The notes: generated by a model from the sequence alone, not told the origin. DNA of 64,000 bases from Pseudocalidococcus azoricus BACA0444 (GCF_031729055.1 NZ_JAVMIP010000015.1:25071-89070); one strand, 5' to 3'. Shown: positions 35,152-44,053, numbered from the stretch's first letter. Made by a program: numbers and translations.

Positions 35152-38100
35152 ATGGTCAACCCGCTCGCCCGTCCGCCTAAAAATCCCCTCCCAAAGCCCA
35201 ATCCACCTGCCACAGCCCGACCCAATTCAGCCGCCATGCAAAGCCCTGTTCGTCCAGGCCAAGGCAATAATCAGGGCGGTAATCGGGGTGGTGGTGATCA
35301 TCGCGGCGGCGGTAACAATCAAGGCGGGAATCATCAAAACCCAGGCAACAACAACCAACCCTCTCCTTGGCTCGAACATCCCAGTGATCCGATCCCCCGT
35401 CCTGATAACTCTGCCAGTTTTGTTGAATATCTTCGATGGATGAGAGAAGTTTGCCGCAATCAAAACAGGGATGGTAAAGATCCAACCGATCCAGCAACTA
35501 AAGTCCAAATTCTGCAACTTGCTGAAGAGAAAGCAGACTATCAAGACCGTTTAGAAAAATTGAATGAGCGAACTCGCTTAATCGCTGGACAGAATCATTA
35601 TTTTGAAGTCACCAGTTCATGGCGGATCCGGGTCGGTGGACATCGGGGGCCAGAAAGTATTTTATTACCCGCCTTTGATGCTTTAGGAATGCCCTATATT
35701 CCTTCTAGTACGTTGCGCGGTGTTGCTCGAACCCAGGCCATCCGTGAATTTATGGATCAAGACGGACTGACATGGAAAGAAGCAGAAAAATTAATTGCTC
35801 CTTACTTTGGCTCACTCGATGCCTCAAACAACGCTGATAAAGCCGGTAAAGTGATTTTTCTCGATGCCTACCCCATTCCTAATCATGGCAAATGTGGACT
35901 GGAAGTGGACATGGCAAACAATATCTGGAGCTGGAGTAATGGCAATAACCTCCCAGAATATTCTCCCAATCCAAACCCATTCTTCTCTCTCAAAAAATCT
36001 AAGTTTTTAATTGGTATTAAGCCCACCGGGGCCTGTGATACTCAAACTTTTAATCAAGTCAAGCAATGGTTAATTAACGGATTAACATCAGGCATTGGCT
36101 CCCAAGTCAACACAGGCTATGGCGTTCTGACAACTAATAACCAGGTTCCTCAAGGCTTTCTCCAAGTAGATTTCACTCTCGAAGGTCAACTGATTCACGG
36201 CTGCCAAAAATTTACCCAATTGACTTTCAAAAATGATAAATGGCAGACACGGGGTAATCCTGATCCAGAAGTGCGCTCTGTTGCCTTTAAGTCCATGTTG
36301 CGGTATTGGTTCCGAGCTTTTGCTCTGGGTGTTTTGCCTGTAGATATCGTCAAGAATTTAGAAGCCGAAATCTTTGGATCGATCAACCCGCAAAAAAGAG
36401 GTTATCTAGTTGTACGAATTGATAATGATAAATTAGTTAAAAAGGAAGCCAAACAAAAAAATGATGACCCTGGCGAGCAATCTGGAACGTTGATTCTAGA
36501 TTATTCCACTGAAATCAATGACAATCAAAAGCAACCTCTAACAAATTTAGCTAAAAATCTCACCTGGCTCATGTTTCATCTTGGGGGTATTGGTCAAGGT
36601 GCAAGACGGCCCTGTTATTCTCGAAATAATCGTCAATATGCACCCTGGTGGCGTGGCTCAACCCTAATTCCTGAGAGTGAGCATGAATTTTGGGACTTAC
36701 CCGAAACTCCCCAGGCCATGCAAACCTTATTTCGACAACGTTTACAACAGTTCTACCAGGCCTTGAACAACTTCACGACTCACCCCGTTAACTCTGGAAA
36801 CTTGCGACAAAACGGCGTGGTCAGAAACAACCAATGGTCACAAGCAGTAGATACAAATTGTCAAATTTTCGTCTGTACTGGTAAAGCTGAGTTTGGTAAG
36901 CCTTGCGCTCTTGCTCAACTTCATCATGAAAATCTTAAAAAGACAATTACTAACAAGCAAAACAAGCAAGAGAAGATTTATGATCCTGACTTATGTGGAA
37001 CAACATCTAGGAAAAATGTAAAGCCCTCTCCAATATGGATTTCTAATATTGAACTAGACTCCGGGAAAGATTATCAAATTGTGACTGTTTTTGGCGCAAC
37101 CCAGGCCCCACGTAGTACCTATCTTGATAATCTTAAGAAAAATACCCAGGCCTGCCTGCAAATTTTCCCTTTTAACAAAAAAATTGCATTGAATCCCATG
37201 TCAAAAAAAATACATCACATCTTCATCTCTCTCGTTGGCAGTCACGATCCAATTCCTGACTCAAAACCAGACCAGACCAAAGAAACTCAAAATGATAAAG
37301 GTTCAATTATTAGCCTCATTGAACACCTGATCATTCTTAATAACAAACCAGAACAAGTTCATTTGTTACATACAACCGATGAAAAATTCACAAAAAATGC
37401 TAGAGATACAGCCTACTGGCTCATAGAAGAACTAAAGGAATATGAAGCATCACAAATTACTCTTCATCCCGTCAGCAAAGAATTTTCGGATGACCCGATC
37501 CGTCAAGCCCTAGCTATCCAAGAAGCTCGGACTCTGATTGATCAACTAGAGCTTAGTCCTAAGAATAACTATCAACTCGAATTTAATGCCTCCTCAGGAA
37601 CACCAGCGATGAAAACCGTATGGGGCGTTCTGCAAGCCACTGGTTATTTAAAAACTTCCAGCCGCATCTGGCAAGTGAGAAATCCCAATGAAATGAAAAC
37701 GGGGCAATCACACATCTTTGAAAATAATGTTAATCCGCTTAGAGCCGAAATAGAGTTGCAGCTTATAAAATCACAGCTTAAAACTTTTAATTATGCGGCT
37801 GCATTAGCAACTTATCTCCAATCAGGACTTGCGTATAATCCAATTATTGATGCTCTTCTGAAATATGGAAATGCTAGGTTATTTCTTGATTTTAAATCAG
37901 CGGATCGTATTCTTTATGAGAGTAAAGTTAAGTGTGAATATAGATGGAAGAAAGATATTAAAATATTACAAAAAAACATCACTAATCAATCTATAGAAGA
38001 TAAAAAAATGCTGCTCAGGGAAGGATATTACAATGCTATTGTTAAACTAGAAAATAAGCATTATTCAGACTTTCTAGTAGCTCTTTTCCGCCTACAGGAG

Positions 38101-38550
38101 CATCTCTTAAATTTACTTATCTTCGACATGACCGGTCTAAAACTAACTGGAAAAACTAATAATACTCTCACTGAATGGTCCACTATCAAGATGATAGATA
38201 ATGGTAAATTGCGTGAATTTCTAGATATTTATAAATTACCAAGTGGTGATTATTTGAACTGCAATGTTGGTATATCTCGCTATGTCAAGTTGGGAATTGT
38301 TGATTACTTGCTTGGTAAGTCGGCAGATATACCATCAAGCGTTATTAAATCTTTACGGCTTTTAGATGACTATTGCGAAAAACGAAACAGCTATGTTCAT
38401 GAATTTTCTGGTATTTCCAAGATTGATGATGAGCAAAAGGTTCGAGAATGTCTAAAGATTGTAGTTGAATTCGCAGCCGGCTCGGTGCAAGATTTCCCCT
38501 TTCATCAACTGAATCGAGACATTGAAGAACAACTTCAGCGGCTTGTTTAA
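35152..38550 (+). CDS. cmr6: Cmr6-Cmr1-CARF-HEPN fusion protein
   Basis: This single 1132-residue frame joins four parts. Residues 1-75 are a P/N/G-rich, probably disordered leader. About 150-330 is a Cmr6-type RAMP (MPYIPSSTLRGVARTQ, KVIFLDAYPIPN, and the glycine loop GIGSQVNTGYG at 314-324). About 345-680 is a second RAMP resembling Cmr1 (VRSVAFKSMLRYWFRAF at 374-390, AEIFGS, and GGIGQGARRP at 478-487). About 687-865 is a CARF domain (IFISLVGSHDP at 690-700 and FNASSGTPAMK at 811-821, the nucleotide-binding loop). After a helical linker the C-terminus has an HEPN-type R-x4-H motif (R1078-N-S-Y-V-H1083). I infer a cyclic-oligoadenylate-activated RNase built into the complex. No separate cmr1 or csm6/csx1 gene is present. 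The RAMP assignments are secure and the Cmr1 identity fairly so. The CARF and HEPN calls rest on motifs read by eye. Confidence 0.82.
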   Translation: MVNPLARPPKNPLPKPNPPATARPNSAAMQSPVRPGQGNNQGGNRGGGDHRGGGNNQGGNHQNPGNNNQPSPWLEHPSDPIPRPDNSASFVEYLRWMREVCRNQNRDGKDPTDPATKVQILQLAEEKADYQDRLEKLNERTRLIAGQNHYFEVTSSWRIRVGGHRGPESILLPAFDALGMPYIPSSTLRGVARTQAIREFMDQDGLTWKEAEKLIAPYFGSLDASNNADKAGKVIFLDAYPIPNHGKCGLEVDMANNIWSWSNGNNLPEYSPNPNPFFSLKKSKFLIGIKPTGACDTQTFNQVKQWLINGLTSGIGSQVNTGYGVLTTNNQVPQGFLQVDFTLEGQLIHGCQKFTQLTFKNDKWQTRGNPDPEVRSVAFKSMLRYWFRAFALGVLPVDIVKNLEAEIFGSINPQKRGYLVVRIDNDKLVKKEAKQKNDDPGEQSGTLILDYSTEINDNQKQPLTNLAKNLTWLMFHLGGIGQGARRPCYSRNNRQYAPWWRGSTLIPESEHEFWDLPETPQAMQTLFRQRLQQFYQALNNFTTHPVNSGNLRQNGVVRNNQWSQAVDTNCQIFVCTGKAEFGKPCALAQLHHENLKKTITNKQNKQEKIYDPDLCGTTSRKNVKPSPIWISNIELDSGKDYQIVTVFGATQAPRSTYLDNLKKNTQACLQIFPFNKKIALNPMSKKIHHIFISLVGSHDPIPDSKPDQTKETQNDKGSIISLIEHLIILNNKPEQVHLLHTTDEKFTKNARDTAYWLIEELKEYEASQITLHPVSKEFSDDPIRQALAIQEARTLIDQLELSPKNNYQLEFNASSGTPAMKTVWGVLQATGYLKTSSRIWQVRNPNEMKTGQSHIFENNVNPLRAEIELQLIKSQLKTFNYAAALATYLQSGLAYNPIIDALLKYGNARLFLDFKSADRILYESKVKCEYRWKKDIKILQKNITNQSIEDKKMLLREGYYNAIVKLENKHYSDFLVALFRLQEHLLNLLIFDMTGLKLTGKTNNTLTEWSTIKMIDNGKLREFLDIYKLPSGDYLNCNVGISRYVKLGIVDYLLGKSADIPSSVIKSLRLLDDYCEKRNSYVHEFSGISKIDDEQKVRECLKIVVEFAAGSVQDFPFHQLNRDIEEQLQRLV

Positions 38551-38647
38551 TTACACTCAATATAGTGGTTAGTCGCACCAAAAATTAGCTTTAGCCTCCA
38601 GGCCTAGGTATTTTGGATATCATCTCCCCTCAATCCAAACTCCGCCC

Positions 38648-38923
38648 ATGTATATTTCTCCTCGCGCCGCCCAGGCCCGTAACCTTTCTCTCGCCACAGT
38701 CAACGGCACTCTCACCCTCATCATTTTATTAATTGCCCCCTTAGGTCTTGCAGCCGTAATTATCAACACCGTCTTAGTCGCCCTAGCCACATACTGCACA
38801 GCCGTAATTAGTGACCGAGTCATTCGATATCTTCAAAAAGACTCTACAAGTGCAGAATTAATTGGTAACTCTCCTGAATCCAATATCGAACGTCGCTCTC
38901 AATCCAGTGATCTAAACCGCTAA
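38648..38923 (+). CDS. csx18: Csx18, small CRISPR-associated membrane protein
   Basis: The 91-residue protein has two hydrophobic segments near 17-55 (LATVNGTLTLIILLIAPLGL, then AAVIINTVLVALATYC) and a polar C-terminal tail. Its sequence (RAAQARNLSLATVNG) matches what I recall of Csx18, a short membrane protein found next to type III systems in cyanobacteria. Its role is unproven; membrane ancillaries of type III systems are suspected to respond to cyclic oligoadenylates or to anchor effectors. It lies between the fusion gene and cas1. Confidence 0.72.
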   Translation: MYISPRAAQARNLSLATVNGTLTLIILLIAPLGLAAVIINTVLVALATYCTAVISDRVIRYLQKDSTSAELIGNSPESNIERRSQSSDLNR

Positions 38924-38946
38924 TCGTATAACTTGTATTGTCAGCT

Positions 38947-39936
38947 ATGTCTATGAAATCTCTTTATGTATCTCAACAAGGCTGTTATCTTTCTCTGTCT
39001 CAAGAGCAAGTATTGATCAAGAAAGGTCAAACTACTTTGAATCAAGCCCAACTACCACTTATCGAACAAATCTTAATTTTTGGTAAATCTCAAGTTACAA
39101 CCCAGTTGATTCATACTTGCCTTAAAAAAGAAATCCCAATTCTTTACCTTTCTCGCATGGGCTATTGCTATGGCAGAGTCTTACCCATTCAGCGAGGCTA
39201 TCGGTATCTGAGTCGCTATCAGCAGGTACTGACACCACTAGATCGATTATTGGTAGCCCAGGCTATTGTGACCGCAAAGCTCAAAAATAGTCGAGTTTTT
39301 CTCATGCGGCATCATCGATCACATCCATCAACAAACCTAGAAATGGCAATTCAGCAACTTGATTATTTAATCACTAAAGTCTCTTGTACTGAATCCACTG
39401 AGCAATTATTAGGGACAGAAGGAGCAGGAGCAGCTATTTACTTCTCTGCATTTGGAGACTGCATCCAAAATCCAGATTTTATCTTTATTGCCCGGTCTCG
39501 TCGTCCTCCTGGAAATCCAATTAATGCCATGCTGAGTTTTGGTTATCAAGTCCTCTGGAATCATCTCTTAAGCCTCATTGAACTCAATGAACTTGATCCT
39601 TACCAGGCCTGCTTACACCAAGGTCATGAGCGACACGCTGCTCTCACTTCTGATTTACTGGAAGAGTTTAGGGCGGCAATCGTAGATTCGTTAGTTATTT
39701 ATATGATTAATCGAAAGATGATTGATTCAGATCAAGACTTTGAATTTATTGAGGGTGGTTGCTATCTGAATGAAGTTGGACGTAGAAAATACTTACAAGC
39801 ATTCTTAATTCGGATGGAAGAAATAATAGGGGTAGATAAACAACCCCGTTGGGACTCCTTAATGCGACAAGTTAAGAAATTTCGAGAATTTGTATATTCT
39901 CCAAGTCGTAAATATCAACCCTATCTGATTCGATAA
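38947..39936 (+). CDS. cas1: Cas1 integrase
   Basis: From ATG 38947 the protein is 329 residues. It has the Cas1 N-terminal beta domain and a C-terminal helical domain. Conserved metal ligands appear in LLGTEGAGAAIYF (glutamate), HERHAALTSDLLEEFR (histidine, aspartate, glutamate) and FIEGGCYLNEVGRRKYL. Cas1 integrates new spacers with Cas2. It is followed after 15 nt by cas2 and then the array. Confidence 0.95.
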   Translation: MSMKSLYVSQQGCYLSLSQEQVLIKKGQTTLNQAQLPLIEQILIFGKSQVTTQLIHTCLKKEIPILYLSRMGYCYGRVLPIQRGYRYLSRYQQVLTPLDRLLVAQAIVTAKLKNSRVFLMRHHRSHPSTNLEMAIQQLDYLITKVSCTESTEQLLGTEGAGAAIYFSAFGDCIQNPDFIFIARSRRPPGNPINAMLSFGYQVLWNHLLSLIELNELDPYQACLHQGHERHAALTSDLLEEFRAAIVDSLVIYMINRKMIDSDQDFEFIEGGCYLNEVGRRKYLQAFLIRMEEIIGVDKQPRWDSLMRQVKKFREFVYSPSRKYQPYLIR

Positions 39937-39951
39937 TTTATAACTTATCAA

Positions 39952-40230
39952 ATGTTACTTTATATTATTACCTATGATATTCCATGCAATAAGAGACGAA
40001 AAAAAGTATCAGATTTACTTGAAGGTTATGGAACCAGAGTTCAATACAGCGTGTTTGAATGTATTTTAAATCATACGAAATACTGCGAACTCAAGAAGCG
40101 ACTTCTTAAAAGAGTTAATATGAATGAAGACCATCTGCGATTTTATCCACTATCAAAACATACGCGTCAAACTATAGAAGTTTGGGGAGATGTACCAGTT
40201 ACTAGCCAAACGCATTCAACTATAATTTAA
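39952..40230 (+). CDS. cas2: Cas2
   Basis: The 92-residue protein has the Cas2 ferredoxin-like fold. The opening strand carries the conserved aspartate (LLYIITYDIPCNKRRKKVSD), followed by YGTRVQYSVFECIL and a C-terminal FYPLSKHTRQTIEVWG. It bridges Cas1 dimers in the spacer-acquisition complex. Confidence 0.95.
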   Translation: MLLYIITYDIPCNKRRKKVSDLLEGYGTRVQYSVFECILNHTKYCELKKRLLKRVNMNEDHLRFYPLSKHTRQTIEVWGDVPVTSQTHSTII

Positions 40231-40417
40231 GACCGTTTCCGAGGCTTACTGAAAATCTCCTCAAATACTCATCTCTTGTGATAAGCCTCGATACTTGATT
40301 CAGACTAGGTTTCCGCGCATGTCTCACATTAAGCTTATGCAAGTAAAATATTCTCTCCCATATCCCTCGTCAATTAACCCTCGACATCTCACTTCCTATG
40401 GGTTTAAATAGAGAGAC
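40231..40417 (+). promoter_or_regulatory. CRISPR leader
   Basis: The 187 bp between cas2 and the first repeat are non-coding and AT-rich near the array. They hold a perfect 9-bp inverted repeat, CGAGGCTTA (40240-40248) and TAAGCCTCG (40282-40290). It could be a terminator-like hairpin for the cas operon or a protein site for spacer integration. The leader side is inferred from adjacency to cas1-cas2 and from the degenerate repeat at the far end. Confidence 0.6.
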
Positions 40418-41252
40418 CTCCCTACTCGCTAGGGAAAACAATTGAATGGAAACTTAGTACCCACTTTGGTATTTTGTCCACTAATTCTTCTCCCTACTCG
40501 CTAGGGAAAACAATTGAATGGAAACTTTTCCAGAACGGGACTCACCTAAAAGGTAAAGCACACTCCCTACTCGCTAGGGAAAACAATTGAATGGAAACTT
40601 GGAAAGACTCTTGTAAATCCTATTTAGGGTAGGAACCTCCCTACTCGCTAGGGAAAACAATTGAATGGAAACTGGAAAATGCCAAAAGAGTTCCCATGCT
40701 GGTCATTTCTCCCTACTCGCTAGGGAAAACAATTGAATGGAAACCTCTTTCCAATTTTCGACAACTTCGTTTATATCCGCTCTCCCTACTCGCTAGGGAA
40801 AACAATTGAATGGAAACAGAGTAGAGAAGGAAAACAGCTTAAGCCGTATAATTCTCCCTACTCGCTAGGGAAAACAATTGAATGGAAACGCTGCTCCCGC
40901 AGATTATTCACATACTGCTCATAAGTCCCTCCCTACTCGCTAGGGAAAACAATTGAATGGAAACGGTATCTACGGGGTCCTCAGGTAGCGGGCAGTTAAA
41001 CCTCCCTACTCGCTAGGGAAAACAATTGAATGGAAACACCTTGGCCAGTTGCACGACTTGGGTTGGGTCATTACCTCCCTACTCGCTAGGGAAAACAATT
41101 GAATGGAAACTTGGTATCCTAATCATATTGATTTAATTATTTACAACGAAACTCCCTACTCGCTAGGGAAAACAATTGAATGGAAACATTACGAGCATGA
41201 GCTGCCCTTTTTGACAATTTGCCTCCCTACTCGCTAGGGAAAACAATTGAAT
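40418..41252 (+). CRISPR. CRISPR array, 12 repeats (last one truncated), 11 spacers
   Basis: The 36-nt repeat starts CTCCCTACTCGCTAGGGA and ends ATTGAATGGAAAC. Repeats begin at 40418, 40490, 40563, 40637, 40709, 40782, 40854, 40929, 41002, 41075, 41152 and 41223. The first eleven are identical as read. The twelfth loses its last 6 nt after GAAT (ends 41252). Spacers are 35-41 nt. The 5' half of the repeat holds a perfect stem, TCCCTA-CTCGC-TAGGGA. The 3' end TGGAAAC fits a type III crRNA tag, so transcription is expected on the plus strand. No cas6 gene is adjacent to process it. Confidence 0.98.
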
Positions 41253-41300
41253 CACTGTGGGTTAATTCCCTGCGCCTTGTTCGCATGAGGTACAGCAGTC

Positions 41301-41446
41301 TATAGCAGTCCGTCTTGATTTGTGAGAATGACTGATCATCAAAAGCTTTGGTAAAGAATTTCCCCTCATTGAGCCTAGGATGAAACCAAAACTTTGCAGG
41401 GATAGATAATTCTGGGCTATTCTCACAAATCATTACTGTTTACTAT
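41301..41446 (-). mobile_element. MITE copy C (inverted relative to copy A)
   Basis: The element reads TATAGCAGTCCGTCTTGATT at its left end and ends with CATTACTGTTTACTAT, the inverted-repeat pair seen in copies at 26784 and 59063. Its reverse complement shares blocks with copy A, including CCTAGGCT and GATGATCA. It lies 48 bp beyond the last CRISPR repeat. Confidence 0.65.
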
Positions 41447-41624
41447 GGCGATCCGACTGCTACTGTCAAGGGCTGTTGCGGCATAGGATTTGCCAACGGC
41501 GACTAACCCGCTTTCCTTACCTCGATTTGCTCAGTCAGCCCATCCCAAAGGTCGGGGAGCGGTAAGTCTTAGTAAGCGGGTTCCGTGGCTGCTCTGCGGG
41601 CCGTGATGTGTATGAGTTTTCTTT

Positions 41625-41813
41625 ATGATCATCACAACCGCCTATCAGTTTAATGCAGTTAATGCCCATTCCGTAACCGTTAACGGTAAGCAAAAAATTG
41701 TCGCTACCTGGATTGGTTACAAATCCGTTAATCGGTTCTTATACCTTTTGAACAAAGCAAACGTCGCCTATCGGGTAAAACGAATCGGCCGCATGACCAC
41801 AATCCTCTTCTAA
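41625..41813 (+). CDS. Small basic hypothetical protein
   Basis: A 62-codon frame begins at ATG 41625 and is followed within 11 nt by a clear terminator, which supports it as a real gene. The product is basic with alternating hydrophobic positions (QKIVATWIGYKSVNRFLYLL). I do not recognise a family. A comparable short gene with a terminator occurs at 59845. Confidence 0.4.
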   Translation: MIITTAYQFNAVNAHSVTVNGKQKIVATWIGYKSVNRFLYLLNKANVAYRVKRIGRMTTILF

Positions 41814-41823
41814 GCTCAATACC

Positions 41824-41845
41824 CGGCCGCAAGGCTGTTTTTTTT
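41824..41845 (+). terminator. Rho-independent terminator
   Basis: Stem CGGCC/GGCTG (one G-T pair) with a GCAA loop, followed by eight T. It lies directly after the small ORF. Confidence 0.65.
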
Positions 41846-42037
41846 ATTGCATAGGCCATACGAATGCCACCCTTGGGGGCCACACATCCCTTGCTGATCA
41901 ACCACTTCTCTCGCCGCACCCACGACACCCCACGCTTGGTAGCGGAACAACCATCTCTCGCAAACCACCAGCATGTTAACCGCCGCCAAGCTCCCTAACT
42001 ACGCCTCAACTCTCACTCGACCAATAACTATTGAGCC

Positions 42038-42625
42038 TTAGCGGCCATACCAATCCTGATACCATTGCTTCATTTGTTTAATTTCTGCACTTTGGGAACG
42101 AATAATATCGTCTGCCAGTTTCTCCATTTCTGGGCGATTGGTGTTGGTCTTCAGATTGCTAGCCATCATCACAGCCATTTGGTGGTGGGGAATCATCTGA
42201 CGAATAAATTCCCGATCAAAGTTCTGTGCAGTTTCTAGAGCATCTAAATCCATAGCCATCATGCCGTGTCCTTGATGCATTCCCATCATGCCCTGAGTTG
42301 ATAGGGGTGGGACGGTCTGTCCAAACCAACGCTGATACCAAGTCTTCATTTCGTTAATTTCCCGCTCTTGGTCTTGAATAATGCTCTGAGCTAGCTTTTT
42401 AAGTTCAGGATGTCGGGCTTTTTTCAATGCAAGCTCGGCCATGTCTATTGCATCTTGATGATGTGGAATCATCATTTCAATAAAGCCTTCGTCAGTCCAA
42501 CCCATTTGCATCGGACGTTGGGCAACAACAGATGAGAATTGGCCCTGATACACTACTGTGACTGCAACCGCTGAACCTGTGAGGAGAAGCCCAGCCATTC
42601 CATAAAGCCAAAGTTGATGACGCAT
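42038..42625 (-). CDS. copM: CopM-like DUF305 periplasmic copper-binding protein
   Basis: Starting at ATG 42625 (GGAG 9 nt upstream), the product is 195 residues. An N-terminal signal/anchor segment (LYGMAGLLLTGSAVAVTVV) is followed by two DUF305 halves, each with the M-I-P-H-H-x-x-A/M motif (MMIPHHQDAIDMAELAL and QMIPHHQMAVMMA). A methionine/histidine-rich linker (MMGMHQGHGMMAMD) joins them. Synechocystis CopM is a DUF305 protein that binds copper in the periplasm and is co-regulated with CopRS. The tandem TTTCAT repeat 50 nt upstream supports the same control here. Confidence 0.83.
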   Translation of the reverse strand: MRHQLWLYGMAGLLLTGSAVAVTVVYQGQFSSVVAQRPMQMGWTDEGFIEMMIPHHQDAIDMAELALKKARHPELKKLAQSIIQDQEREINEMKTWYQRWFGQTVPPLSTQGMMGMHQGHGMMAMDLDALETAQNFDREFIRQMIPHHQMAVMMASNLKTNTNRPEMEKLADDIIRSQSAEIKQMKQWYQDWYGR

Positions 42626-42674
42626 ACGAATGTGCTCCTGCATTACAATTCTACTTCTAGTGTGACAAGACAAA

Positions 42675-42691
42675 ATGAAATCAAGATGAAA
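42675..42691 (-). promoter_or_regulatory. CopR-type box upstream of copM
   Basis: On the reverse strand this reads TTTCAT-N5-TTTCAT (plus strand ATGAAA at 42675-42680 and 42686-42691). Synechocystis CopR is reported to bind TTTCAT direct repeats with this spacing. Two matching boxes lie at 44095 and 57512. Confidence 0.75.
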
Positions 42692-42824
42692 TTGGGACAT
42701 TGGAGCAATAAGATATATAAAAATTAAAATTAGTCTATTGAATTAATATTCCAGAGCATGTTTTTAAATATTTTCAACCTTTAATGTGGTTGCCAGAGAG
42801 TTTCAGTTCACGGTTTTTTAAAGA

Positions 42825-43526
42825 TTATTGAACATAAGTTGCATGGAAACGATACCCAAGTCCATATACCGTCTCAATTAGATTAGTCAGGCCATGGTCT
42901 GCCAATTTACGGCGCAGAATCCGAACTTGGGCAGCAACAACATTACTTGTGGACTCAGAGGCAATGGCCCACAGTTGATTTTTAATTTGTTCACTGCTGA
43001 GAATTTGCTGCGGATGTTTCATGAAATATTCCATCAGTTGAAATTCTTTCGCTGTCAACGCAATCGTAACCTTGAGAATTTCGGCATTGTTGATCATTAA
43101 ATTTGCTGTGCCATAGTCTAAAGTTAATCCACCCACAGTTAGGGTATTAGCCTGCAACTGGGGAGAACGACGATGTAAGGCCCGCAAACGTGCTAAAAGT
43201 TCCTCCATGCCAAAGGGTTTAACTAAATAATCATCGGCTCCGGCATCCAGGCCAGCAACCCGGTCACCGATTTTATCTTTTGCCGTCAAAATCAAGATAG
43301 GAAGAGGATTTTGCTTGGCTCGAAGCCGTTGGCAGAGTTCAATTCCTGTGAGACCCGGTAATAACCAATCAAAGATTCCCAGGGTGTAATGAGTCCAATG
43401 ATTTTCTAAGTAGTCCCAGGCCTGGTTGCCATCCTGAACCCAATCGACAATATAGTTTGCTTGCATCAAGGCCTTTTGGACGGCTGCACCTAAATCTGGC
43501 TCATCTTCTACTAGCAGTAATCGCAT
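42825..43526 (-). CDS. copR: CopR-like OmpR-family response regulator
   Basis: From ATG 43526 the protein has 233 residues. The receiver domain has E7-D8 and the phospho-acceptor D53 in LGIFDWLLPGLTG, and the YLVKPF lysine. A winged-helix domain ends in NLIETVYGLGYRF. It belongs to the cyanobacterial CopR/RppA(NrsR) group. CopR is preferred because copM is adjacent and because its known direct repeat is found at three promoters here. The likely partner kinase lies about 14 kb away at 57529-58896. Confidence 0.82.
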   Translation of the reverse strand: MRLLLVEDEPDLGAAVQKALMQANYIVDWVQDGNQAWDYLENHWTHYTLGIFDWLLPGLTGIELCQRLRAKQNPLPILILTAKDKIGDRVAGLDAGADDYLVKPFGMEELLARLRALHRRSPQLQANTLTVGGLTLDYGTANLMINNAEILKVTIALTAKEFQLMEYFMKHPQQILSSEQIKNQLWAIASESTSNVVAAQVRILRRKLADHGLTNLIETVYGLGYRFHATYVQ

Positions 43527-43594
43527 AATAATCTGCAACAATTAAGTTTAAAATACAATACAATCCAAATACTCAAAACTTGAAAGAAACTAAA

Positions 43595-44053
43595 TTAATT
43601 GGCTTTAATCAGGATAGTCCCTATCGAAACTGGATTAGGAGTATTTTTAATGTTTGCAGACAAGTACAATAGTTTAATCGGGGAAAGGTGATTAGAATAT
43701 TTAGTCCCCATCAATACGATTTTTAAGTCTTTCTGACTAATGGGTTGATTAAACCTAATCGTTATCCTGTCTGAATAAATGGTATAGCTAACATCATCTA
43801 TTACTTGATCATTACTGATAACATCAATACCGCGTATCACTTGTAGTCCAAGTGGAAATTCAATCAGTAGTTCTGTGACCTCTTGCGTACCAATATTGAC
43901 GAAAAGATAATAGTTAGGGAAAAGAGTAGCTTTTGATCTAGGACTAGCATATCCTCCTTGTGTCATGGGCAGGAAATCTTCTCTAGCATGGGCAAGATGA
44001 GCACCGGGAAGATACATGAGAGCAAGAATGGCAAGATAGATGAATAGTTTCAT
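43595..44053 (-). CDS. DUF2808 exported protein
   Basis: From ATG 44053 the protein is 152 residues, with a signal peptide (MKLFIYLAILALMYLPGAHL, cut after AHA) and a DUF2808-like beta-rich mature part (YYLFVNIGTQEVTELLIEFP). A CopR-type box lies 42-58 nt upstream, so it probably belongs to the copper regulon. It is upstream of copR on the same strand. The function of DUF2808 is unknown. Confidence 0.68.
   Translation of the reverse strand: MKLFIYLAILALMYLPGAHLAHAREDFLPMTQGGYASPRSKATLFPNYYLFVNIGTQEVTELLIEFPLGLQVIRGIDVISNDQVIDDVSYTIYSDRITIRFNQPISQKDLKIVLMGTKYSNHLSPIKLLYLSANIKNTPNPVSIGTILIKAN

Larger units (their letters stand above)
41253..42037. other. Array-distal accessory region
   Basis: Right after the broken twelfth repeat comes CACTGTGGGTTAATT, which resembles the start of an IS200-type element at 63370 (CACTGTGGGTAAATTT). 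A MITE copy (41301-41446), a small ORF (41625-41813) and a terminator follow. The rest (41850-42037) shows no gene that I can support. A hairpin with arms near 41507-41516 and 41573-41582 (AACCCGCTTT and TAAGCGGGTT) may be a structured RNA or terminator. Confidence 0.5.

Noticed and set aside
40733..40924. 62-codon frame inside the CRISPR array
   Set aside because: It reads through repeats and spacers and translates the repeat twice; it is not a gene.
42825..43526. Assignment as the nickel regulator NrsR/RppA
   Set aside because: The sequences are similar, but the adjacent DUF305 gene, the copBA-copS genes and TTTCAT-N5-TTTCAT boxes fit CopR better.
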